The notes under the pieces are model-generated. The model had not been told where the DNA came from. It saw only the letters and a list, made by a program, of their open reading frames with translations, and did no database searches. The translations under genes and the position numbers were made by a program. This document shows positions 34,069 to 41,287 of a stretch of 64,000 nucleotides of DNA, one piece after another. Position 1 is the first letter of the stretch; the number at the start of each line of letters is the position of its first letter. Origin of the DNA: a bacterium M00.F.Ca.ET.205.01.1.1 (GTDB lineage: Bacteria > Pseudomonadota > Alphaproteobacteria > Rhizobiales > Rhizobiaceae); the NCBI GenBank assembly GCA_004791255.1, contig SRUQ01000003.1, positions 148,623 to 212,622 on the forward strand, given 5' to 3'.

Positions 34069-37000
34069 GGCTCGGCCAACACGATGTTCTCCACGCCGCC
34101 GACATAATAATACGGCTTCTGCTTCGACGCGGTCAGCCGCACCACTTCGCGCGAGATGAAATCGGCAAGGCCGAACAGGGTGACGCCGCCATCCGATGTC
34201 CTTGCCTTGCCGCGCAGGCCCTCGAGGATCGAATATGTGAAGACGCCATGGCCGAGCTCGGGCAGTTCGGCGGCGGTGTTGTTGGCGGCGGTGGCCGAGA
34301 AGACGACGATGCGCGCGTCCTGCGCGTCCTTCTCCAGGCGCGGGTTGAAGGCGTTGGCGGCATGGCAGGTGTCGAGCAGCATGAAGCGCATGCCCTTGGC
34401 TCGTTCGACCGATTTCTGGATGTCCGACCAGTCGACAAGCGAGGAGCGCTTCCAGCGGTCGGGATCCTGTTTGCGGCCGTCGGTCGGGATGAAATAATAG
34501 TCCTCGTCGATGTTGATGCCGTGGCCGGCGACGAACACGATGGTGGTGTCGTGTTCGCCGGGTCTGTCGAGGAAATCGGCGAGCTGGTCGTCGATCGTAT
34601 GCGAGTCGGGCTCCATGATGTTGTCGGCACTGGCGACCGTGTAGGTCTGCTGCGCCTTGCCGAGGTTTTCGTCCAGCGCTTCACGATTGACCAGCACCAG
34701 CGTCTCCATCGACGAGAACAGCGGCGCCGATTTCTGCGCGATCACCCTGAGGAATTCGGTGGCGTCGTCGACGGGGTAGCGCAGGTCGCAGGCGCGGCCG
34801 GAACAGGCATCGGCCAGGAACGGATATTTGTCGACGCCGATGACGGCGACATAGAGCTTGCCCTTGGCCTCGGCCTTCTTTTCGGTCTTCTTCGCCAGCG
34901 CCGTCACGCTGCGCTCGGTCAGGTAGCCATATTCGTTGGTGCCGGTGATGCGGATGGTGTTTTCGCCGTCCTCCACCGGTATCTCGACGATGGTGCTGTT
35001 GCCTTCCACCGAACGCGTGGTGACGTCCCCGACATTGCGGCTGTTCGACAGGATCGAGAAGCCGGCGACGTCGGTGCCGGTTTCCCTGGCGCCCGATATC
35101 TCGACGGCGACGTAACCGTCGCGGACCTTGCTCTGGTCTTCTGCGACGCGGATGCCGAACTCCGGCGGCTTGCGCTGCAAAAGCTTCTGCAACTCATTGT
35201 CGACGCCCGGCCGCATCTCCTTGACCGCCTGCTTGGCGCTGCGCAGGATGATGGCGCGGCGCACCATTTCCGGGCTCCAGAGATATTTCTTCAGCTGGCC
35301 GGCGCGGATGAAGCGGCCTTCGTGGTCGCGGCCCTGGTTGACCTGCCAGCCGATCAGCTTGTCGCCTTCGTCGGACGAGTAGTAGTAGCCCTGCGGCATC
35401 CAGGCGATCCATTGCGAGCCGGCAAAGAACATCGACACGATCAGCTCATGCGTCTTCAGGTTCCACAGCCTGAGCGTCTGGTCGGCGCTGCCGGTAACCA
35501 GCAGGCCGGCCTTCTCGGAGGCGACCATGGCGTTGATCTCGCCGGTGTGGCCGGTGAATTCGCCAGACAGTTTCGCGGTCGCGGTGCGGTATTCCAGCAG
35601 CGTGCCGTCATTGCCGCCGGTGATCAGGCCAAGGCCGTTGTCGATCAGCGTGTAGGCAGAGTGCGCAAAGCCGTTGGTGGCATCGTTCTCGATCGAGCGC
35701 ACCACTTTGCCCTCATGGGCGATCTCCAGAACGGCGTTTTCCAACGCGTCCTTGCCGCCTTCCCTGGCGTGCAACGACCACTGGCCATCGGTCACGGTGG
35801 CGCGGGCAAACGAACCCGCTTCCGCCAGCGGTTGCGGATTCTCGAAGAAACGTTCGGTGGCCGGCAATGCCAGCGTCTTGTCCAGCGCGCCGAGTTGCTC
35901 CGGGCAGGCAACGCGCTCCGGGCACGGGTTGGCATTGCCCCAGGCGATGATGCCGTTCGCCGCATCGATGCCGACCCCGGTCACCGGCTCGCCCACCCCT
36001 TGCAGCAGTGCCTTGCGCTCGCCGGTCGCCGGGTCCCAGACCTGGATGGCGTTGCGTGTGCCGCCGGCGGTCGCCACCAGCGAGCCATCGGCGTTGGCGG
36101 TGCTGGCATAGACCGTGCCGTCATGGCCGGCATAGTCGAGCACCTTGTCGCCGGTATCGGTGTTCCAGACGATGGAACGATGCTTGTCGGCGCAGCGATA
36201 GCCGCAGGACGCGACCAGTCTCGATCCCTTGGCGAAGGTTAGCGAGCCGATGAGGAAATCTTGCTTCGGCAGGGCGCGCGCCAGCGTGCCGTCGGCCGCG
36301 CGCCAGAGCTGGACCTGCCCATCCTTGCTGCCGGTGGCAAACAGGCTGCCGTCCTGCGAGACGGCCAGCGCCATGACGCTGATGTTGCGCAGCGCTTCCG
36401 CTTCGGCTGGCAAGGCGATCTCCTCGCCCTTCGACAGGTCCCAGAGCCGGATGCCGTTATCGGTGGTGGTCGCTGCCAATCGGGTTCCGCCGGCCGCGAA
36501 AGCCAGCTTGTCTATGTGCCAGGAATCGGCGTCCAGCTTCTTGTCCAGCGTCCACCCGGTTGCGGATTTGTCGTCCAGCTTCCAGAGATAGACGACACCA
36601 TCGGCGCCACCGGAGGCAAGCGTCTTGCCATCGGGTGAAAAGGCGAGGTCATAGGTCGCGTAATCGGCGGCCTTGAGCACGGCCTTGATCTTGCCGGTGG
36701 CGAAATCGAACAGCCTGATATCGCCATAGGGCGGCTTGTCGCCGAGGCTGGCGCCGAAATAGCCCCCGGCGGCAATCGTCTTGCCATCCGGCGAGACCGC
36801 GACGGCGAAAATCTTGCCGTCGCTGCCATTGCCCAGATAGCCGCGAATGGTGCGCAGCGCCACACCGCTCTGCCAGTCCCAGATGCGGATGGTCTTGTCG
36901 TTGGAGGCCGAGACGAGGTCCTCGCCATCGGGGGTGAAGGCAAGGTCGGTGACCTGCGCGCTGTGGCCGCCGGTGTCGAGATCGAGGTGGAAATCCGGGG

Positions 37001-37100
37001 CGTCCTCGGCGCGGGCCACCGAAGCTGCCGTCAGCGCGCCGGCCATGGCCAGCCAGCGGCAGGCGCGCATGAGGCGGGAGCTGATTGCGGGTTTCTCCAT
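34065..37100 (-). CDS. Exported WD40-repeat caspase-family protease
   Basis: 1011 residues from the ATG at 37100, with a signal peptide (ACRWLAMAGALTAASVARA|ED). Residues about 45-590 hold WD40 blades (e.g. TDLAFTPDGEDLVSASNDKT with IRIWDWQSG; LAFSPDGKTLASGGADG; MVASEKAGLLVTGSADQTLR). A linker of about 190 residues with a beta-rich segment follows. The caspase (peptidase C14) domain starts near 775 (KLYVAVIGVDKYPFL). Catalytic His860 lies in VFVAGHGINIDEDYYFIPTD and Cys912 in FMLLDTCHAANAF. Two bases separate it from the membrane-protein gene upstream. The frame going up to 37268 is a shadow. Confidence 0.92.
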   Translation of the reverse strand: MEKPAISSRLMRACRWLAMAGALTAASVARAEDAPDFHLDLDTGGHSAQVTDLAFTPDGEDLVSASNDKTIRIWDWQSGVALRTIRGYLGNGSDGKIFAVAVSPDGKTIAAGGYFGASLGDKPPYGDIRLFDFATGKIKAVLKAADYATYDLAFSPDGKTLASGGADGVVYLWKLDDKSATGWTLDKKLDADSWHIDKLAFAAGGTRLAATTTDNGIRLWDLSKGEEIALPAEAEALRNISVMALAVSQDGSLFATGSKDGQVQLWRAADGTLARALPKQDFLIGSLTFAKGSRLVASCGYRCADKHRSIVWNTDTGDKVLDYAGHDGTVYASTANADGSLVATAGGTRNAIQVWDPATGERKALLQGVGEPVTGVGIDAANGIIAWGNANPCPERVACPEQLGALDKTLALPATERFFENPQPLAEAGSFARATVTDGQWSLHAREGGKDALENAVLEIAHEGKVVRSIENDATNGFAHSAYTLIDNGLGLITGGNDGTLLEYRTATAKLSGEFTGHTGEINAMVASEKAGLLVTGSADQTLRLWNLKTHELIVSMFFAGSQWIAWMPQGYYYSSDEGDKLIGWQVNQGRDHEGRFIRAGQLKKYLWSPEMVRRAIILRSAKQAVKEMRPGVDNELQKLLQRKPPEFGIRVAEDQSKVRDGYVAVEISGARETGTDVAGFSILSNSRNVGDVTTRSVEGNSTIVEIPVEDGENTIRITGTNEYGYLTERSVTALAKKTEKKAEAKGKLYVAVIGVDKYPFLADACSGRACDLRYPVDDATEFLRVIAQKSAPLFSSMETLVLVNREALDENLGKAQQTYTVASADNIMEPDSHTIDDQLADFLDRPGEHDTTIVFVAGHGINIDEDYYFIPTDGRKQDPDRWKRSSLVDWSDIQKSVERAKGMRFMLLDTCHAANAFNPRLEKDAQDARIVVFSATAANNTAAELPELGHGVFTYSILEGLRGKARTSDGGVTLFGLADFISREVVRLTASKQKPYYYVGGVENIVLAEP

Positions 37101-37102
37101 GG

Positions 37103-37810
37103 CTATTTGGCTTCGGCCGCCGGTTGTCCGTTGCGCACATAAGCCTCGATCGCGGTGGCGAAGGTCGGCGAACCCGCCTTGCGCTGCTTGTCGACATAGC
37201 CGCTGAAGTAGCTCCAGAAGGAAACAGCATAGTCGCGGAAATAGGCATCGGTCACTTTGTGCGAGCACAGATCGCCGTCGACGCAGAAGGACAGGCGGTT
37301 GAGGAAGTAGACGATACGGTCGAAATTCTCAGCGAAATCGGCAAGCGGCATGTCGCCGCCAGCGGCGGTCATCGCCTCGATGCCGATGCGCTGCCGAAAC
37401 ACCTGCTCCTCGGTCGGCGAGGGATTGGCGCTGAGCAGATTGTCGTATTTGGCGTTGAGGGCCGAGAGGCGATCTTTCAGCGCACGCTGCGCCTGCTGGT
37501 AATCCTTGTTCTCCCAGAGCTCGACCAGTGACATGGTCTGCTCGACGCGCTTCTGCTCCTGGTTGGCGAGGAACTGGTAGACCGAAAACATCAAGGTGAA
37601 GATGATGGCGAAACGCACCGCCATGCCCGACCAGGCGTAGACCAGCATGCGCCAGTCGCGATCGGTGAAGGGATTGCTCTCCTTCTTGATCTCGTGACTG
37701 CTTTGCCAGGGGAAACCTTCCGTGGTTTCAGCCAAGGGCTGCTTTGCCGCCGCCGGCTTTGCCGGCGCGGCTACGGCTGTTTGCTTGGGCGCCCCTGCCG
37801 GCTTCTTCAT
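37103..37810 (-). CDS. Membrane protein of the caspase operon (unknown function)
   Basis: 235 residues. Residues 1-35 are Pro/Ala/Lys-rich and cytoplasmic. One membrane helix at about 60-82 (MAVRFAIIFTLMFSVYQFLA), then a helical domain (NQEQKRVEQTMSLVELWENK, YQQAQRALKDRLSALNAKYD) and a Cys pair (LSFCVDGDLCSHKV). The C-terminal half resembles DUF4760-like proteins, but I cannot assign a function. Its start overlaps the small secreted protein's stop by 4 bp (ATGA). Most of it would lie outside or inside the membrane next to the exported caspases. Confidence 0.8.
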   Translation of the reverse strand: MKKPAGAPKQTAVAAPAKPAAAKQPLAETTEGFPWQSSHEIKKESNPFTDRDWRMLVYAWSGMAVRFAIIFTLMFSVYQFLANQEQKRVEQTMSLVELWENKDYQQAQRALKDRLSALNAKYDNLLSANPSPTEEQVFRQRIGIEAMTAAGGDMPLADFAENFDRIVYFLNRLSFCVDGDLCSHKVTDAYFRDYAVSFWSYFSGYVDKQRKAGSPTFATAIEAYVRNGQPAAEAK

Positions 37811-38205
37811 TTGCAGCTGTCCAGTTCAATGGTGGCGGAGGGATCCAGCACGACGCCCGGCGCCTCCAGCTGCTTCTTCAGGCACGCCAGCTGCGGCCGC
37901 GAAACAATGAACTGCATGTCCGGCTCCGCCGGCGCCTTGTTGGGCGACGGCAAGGCCTCGACGATGCCGCGCGAGGCGCAGCTCGAGAGATCGACGACGA
38001 TCGCGTCGCTGCTGGCTTTGGCGATCTGGTCGTACTGGTCGAGAAAGCAGGTCGCCAGTTCCGAATTGATGACCACCTGCTTGGCGCAGAGGCCGCAATC
38101 CTGCGCCGATGCGTTGGCAATCAGCAACATGCCGCCGGCAAGACCTGCAACCGTTGCGCGCCAGGAAAATACAGACTTCTTCACAATCAATCCTATCCGC
38201 TTCAT
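37807..38205 (-). CDS. Small secreted cysteine-rich protein of the caspase operon
   Basis: 132 residues from MKRIGLIVKKSVFSWRATVA. Signal peptide core VAGLAGGMLLIANASA|QDCG. The mature part starts with DCGLCAKQVVINSELATCFL and has further Cys in DLSSCASRG, PQLACLKKQ and ELDSCK, so about six Cys that could form disulphides. Family not recognised. It lies between the Tat-exported caspase gene (87 bp upstream) and the membrane protein (4-bp overlap), so its product is probably a partner of these. Confidence 0.75.
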   Translation of the reverse strand: MKRIGLIVKKSVFSWRATVAGLAGGMLLIANASAQDCGLCAKQVVINSELATCFLDQYDQIAKASSDAIVVDLSSCASRGIVEALPSPNKAPAEPDMQFIVSRPQLACLKKQLEAPGVVLDPSATIELDSCK

Positions 38206-38292
38206 CCGGCCCTCATGCCCCGAGGCTGCGGCCGGCAATGTTCTCATATCGCGCCAATCGCGCAAGGGCCGTGAGGCTCCGCCTGTGCCCGC

Positions 38293-40494
38293 TCAGGCGC
38301 GCGGCACTGTCTCCATCGGGAAGATCATCACCGCGCCCTTCGGCCCGCTCTTGTCGGCCAGCCGCATCACCGAGCGGGTTGCCGGCGCCATGCCGATGTC
38401 GGTCAGCATGTCTGAAAAGCTGGCGGAGCCGATGCCGCGTGTCATCGTGGCGACGCCGTCCTGCGCCAGGAAGCTCAGATCTTCCTTCTCGCTCTCTGGC
38501 GGCGCTTCCGTCAGCACCGCGATCATCCGCTCCATGCCGAAGGAGGTGTCGGTGAAGGCCAGCAGCCCTTCCTCGAGAGTGGCCTGCGGCGCAAGACGTT
38601 CGGCAACGATGTGGGTGATCGAATAGTCGCTGCCGACATAGAGCACGTTGATGTCGACCAACTGATCCGAGCTGTTCTTGGCCAGCACATGCACTTCATC
38701 GCCGGGCGAGACGCGCGGCACCACCGAAGCCTGCAGCGGTTCGAGCCCGTCCTTGTCGCGGCGCTTGACCTGGAACTGGACGTCGACGTCCTCGGGCTTG
38801 TAGTCCGAGGCCACCGCCAGCCGCGACAGGCCGGTGGCCCGGAAGATGGTGCGCAGGTTCCTGGTTGCGGCATCGACCAGCTTCTGGCGGTCGTCCATAT
38901 GGATGATGATCAGCGGCGGCTTGCTGCCGTCCTTCAAGGTGACGTCGCCGGACGCCGGCAGGAACCACAGCGCCGGCTTGTCCGATGCATCCTTGGCGGC
39001 GCCGGCGATAGCGTTTTCACGCATCACCGCGAAGCGCAGCTCGGCGCTCTTGCCGGGATCGACCAGTTCGATATTGAAGCCGGTGTCCTTGGTCGTGGCC
39101 AGTTCATCGAGAACCGCGTTGACCAGCGCGGTCTCCTTCTCGAGCCCCTTGGCCGCTGCCGGCCGTGCCACGGCGAGCTTGTAGTCGACGGCGATCTCGG
39201 CCACCCGCGCATAGGCGTTGGCGGGAATATCGGCCACTTTGAGCGCCGGCTTCTTGTCGAATTCGACTGGTTTGACGCGGCTTTCGAGGTTCTTTGCCGA
39301 CGCCACTTCGAGATAGCCGACGGCATCCGACAGCGACGACAGCGCCGAGGGCAGGATGGCGAGCTTGCTGCCCGGCGTGAGGCGATGCAGCAGGCCGGCG
39401 CCGATCGTCGCCTCGCCATCCTTGATGGCGATGGGCCACTGCATCACCGCGTCCGTCTTGTCGGTCCCGAAGACGCGCGCGTCGAGTTCGCCGTCGAACA
39501 GCGGCGTCGGCCTTGTGCGGCTGTCGGCCGAATATTGCTGCAGCACGGCCTGGCCGAGCTGGCGATAGGTGATGTTGGGGTTTTCGGCGAGCTTCGACAG
39601 GATGGTGAAGGTGAACAGGCCGAAGCGCGGCGCATCCGTCGTGCCCTTGGGCAGCGGCATTTCCGGTGTCGTCTCCACCGTCTGCGCGGCATAGAAGGCG
39701 ACCAGCTTGCCCTTGGTGATCGGCTCGCCGCCGGTCGGCGTCAGGTTGAAGGCGGGCTTGCGCGCGCCATTCTCGTCCAGACCACGCGACGCGCCTGCGA
39801 CCGTATCCTCATAGGTCTTGATGGCGGAGGCCCTGGCGGCCTCGTCGCCGCCGACCAGGTCGGCGAACTCGACCTTGCGCTCCAGCTCGTCGTCGACTTC
39901 GACGGCGCGCGTCGCGGTGCCGGAATGGCAGCAGTCGAACACCGCCCAGACGAAGGCACCCTTGTTTCTGATGGCATCGAGCGCCTCGCCGATTTCGTTG
40001 TCGACCAATGCGTTCGGCACGCCAGCGTCGCGGTTGACCCACTTTTCGATGTCGACCGGCAGGAAAATCTCGTCGAGGCCGTCGGTCTCGTCGCCCTTGA
40101 CCCTTTCGGGTTGCTGGGCGCCGTGGCCGGACAGATGCAGGTAGACGAAATCGTCGCGCTGAACCTTGGCGGCGAGGTCGGCGAGTGCCGCCTTGATCGC
40201 CGCATGGGTCGGCAGGCCCTTGGCCCCGGGGACGTCCTTGGCCAGCAGCGTGACATTCTCAGGTGAAAACCGCACCGGGTCGGGCACGTTCTTCAGGAGA
40301 TATTCGTGCACGAGGCCGGCATCGTTCTTCGGTCCGATCAGCCAGTTCCGTTGCGGCAGCGCCGGATATTCGGTGCAGGCGACCAGCAACGCATGATAGG
40401 TGCGCGAGGCAGCCAGCGCGCGGAATGACACCGTGCCGGCTGCCATCAGCGCCGACGTGCCGACAAGCAGCGTCCGGCGTGTCAATTTGATCAT
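38293..40494 (-). CDS. Tat-exported caspase-family protease (peptidase C14)
   Basis: 733 residues from the ATG at 40494. The N terminus MIKLTRRTLLVGTSALMAAG has the twin arginine of a Tat signal. The caspase domain spans about 32-350: TYHALLVACTEYPALPQRNW, His124 in DFVYLHLSGHGAQQPE, DETDGLDEIFLPVD, and Cys189 in FVWAVFDCCHSGTATRA. The acidic DETDGLDE loop resembles metacaspases. The remaining 370 residues are a C-terminal region (about 365-733) that contains beta-rich segments (WFLPASGDVTLKDGSKPPLI) and no catalytic motif that I recognise. It is the first gene of the caspase operon, divergent from zur. Confidence 0.92.
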   Translation of the reverse strand: MIKLTRRTLLVGTSALMAAGTVSFRALAASRTYHALLVACTEYPALPQRNWLIGPKNDAGLVHEYLLKNVPDPVRFSPENVTLLAKDVPGAKGLPTHAAIKAALADLAAKVQRDDFVYLHLSGHGAQQPERVKGDETDGLDEIFLPVDIEKWVNRDAGVPNALVDNEIGEALDAIRNKGAFVWAVFDCCHSGTATRAVEVDDELERKVEFADLVGGDEAARASAIKTYEDTVAGASRGLDENGARKPAFNLTPTGGEPITKGKLVAFYAAQTVETTPEMPLPKGTTDAPRFGLFTFTILSKLAENPNITYRQLGQAVLQQYSADSRTRPTPLFDGELDARVFGTDKTDAVMQWPIAIKDGEATIGAGLLHRLTPGSKLAILPSALSSLSDAVGYLEVASAKNLESRVKPVEFDKKPALKVADIPANAYARVAEIAVDYKLAVARPAAAKGLEKETALVNAVLDELATTKDTGFNIELVDPGKSAELRFAVMRENAIAGAAKDASDKPALWFLPASGDVTLKDGSKPPLIIIHMDDRQKLVDAATRNLRTIFRATGLSRLAVASDYKPEDVDVQFQVKRRDKDGLEPLQASVVPRVSPGDEVHVLAKNSSDQLVDINVLYVGSDYSITHIVAERLAPQATLEEGLLAFTDTSFGMERMIAVLTEAPPESEKEDLSFLAQDGVATMTRGIGSASFSDMLTDIGMAPATRSVMRLADKSGPKGAVMIFPMETVPRA

Positions 40495-40726
40495 GATTGC
40501 TTCCCCAAGCCCGATCGAATTTCCCAAGCGAGGCAACCCTCGTCGAGAATTTTGTCAGTATTTTGAATGTGCCCGAGCAGTCCAACCGGTGCAACCCGGC
40601 GATCGCAACACTGATGAAGATCACGGAAACAGTGGCAAAGCCGCGGGTTCGTCGCTATTTCAGGGGACTGAAGCCGTTCGCATGCGCAAATGACATGCAG
40701 ACGGCGCAACGAACGGAAGCAGAATC

Positions 40727-41131
40727 ATGGCGGCAAGGGACGTGCTGACGAAGAATCAGTTGTGCGTGCTCGAGAAACTCGAGGCCGCCAGCGGGCCGCT
40801 CAGCGCTTATACATTGCTCGACCAACTGCGTGAGAGGGGTTTCCGTGCGCCGCTGCAGGTTTATCGGGCGCTCGACACGCTGGTGAAGTCAGGCTTCGTG
40901 CATCGGCTGGAAAGCCTAAACTCCTTCGTCGCCTGCGCCGAGCCGCACGACCACAGCCATTCGATGACCGCCTTCGCCATCTGCGACACATGCGGGCAGG
41001 TGACGGAAATGTCCGACCATGATGTCGACCACCGGCTGAACGAATGGGTCGGCTCGACCGGCTTCGCCGCCAAGAAGGCGGTGATCGAGTTTCGCGGGAC
41101 GTGTGCCAAGTGCCGGGCTGAGGCTGCCTAA
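40727..41131 (+). CDS. zur: Zur, zinc uptake regulator (Fur family)
   Basis: 134 residues. Winged helix at the N terminus (LTKNQLCVLEKLEAASGPLS, PLQVYRALDTLVKSGFVHRL), then a dimerisation domain with the His-rich segment PHDHSHSMTAFAICDTCGQV and CxxC pairs (CDTC, CAKC) for structural zinc. The spacing is that of Zur rather than Fur. It represses zinc importers. The 232 bp upstream, shared with the divergent caspase gene, show no clear Zur box by eye. Confidence 0.87.
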   Translation: MAARDVLTKNQLCVLEKLEAASGPLSAYTLLDQLRERGFRAPLQVYRALDTLVKSGFVHRLESLNSFVACAEPHDHSHSMTAFAICDTCGQVTEMSDHDVDHRLNEWVGSTGFAAKKAVIEFRGTCAKCRAEAA

Positions 41132-41271
41132 GGTGCGCTGATATTCAGGTGATGCCGGCCTGCAAACGGCCGCTCCCTGCGCTTCCGGTGCTCACGTACT
41201 TAAAGTACGCTCCGCTCCGGTTCTCGGTATCAGCCTTTTTCGGCTCGGCCTGACCTGAATCTCAACGCACC
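41132..41271. repeat. Dispersed palindromic repeat, copy C, with terminal inverted repeats
   Basis: The 140-bp unit begins GGTGCGCTGATATTCAGGT (41132-41150) and ends ACCTGAATCTCAACGCACC (41253-41271), which are inverted repeats matching at 17 of 19 positions. Inside, CCGGTGCTCACGTACTT and AAGTACGCTCCGCTCCGG form a further inverted repeat. The shared core is the same as in copies A and B. It lies between convergent zur and polA. No ORF is inside, so it resembles a MITE-like element. Confidence 0.82.
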
Positions 41272-41287
41272 TTGAGTCGGTGCCAGG

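Noticed and set aside
34248..36242. 664-codon plus-strand frame opposite the WD40-caspase gene
   Set aside because: Antisense shadow of a high-G+C gene with clear domains; composition rich in Gly, Val, Asp and Arg, no motif.
37103..37268. N-terminal extension of the WD40-caspase frame
   Set aside because: It overlaps the membrane-protein gene completely, and a good signal peptide starts at the ATG read from 37100.
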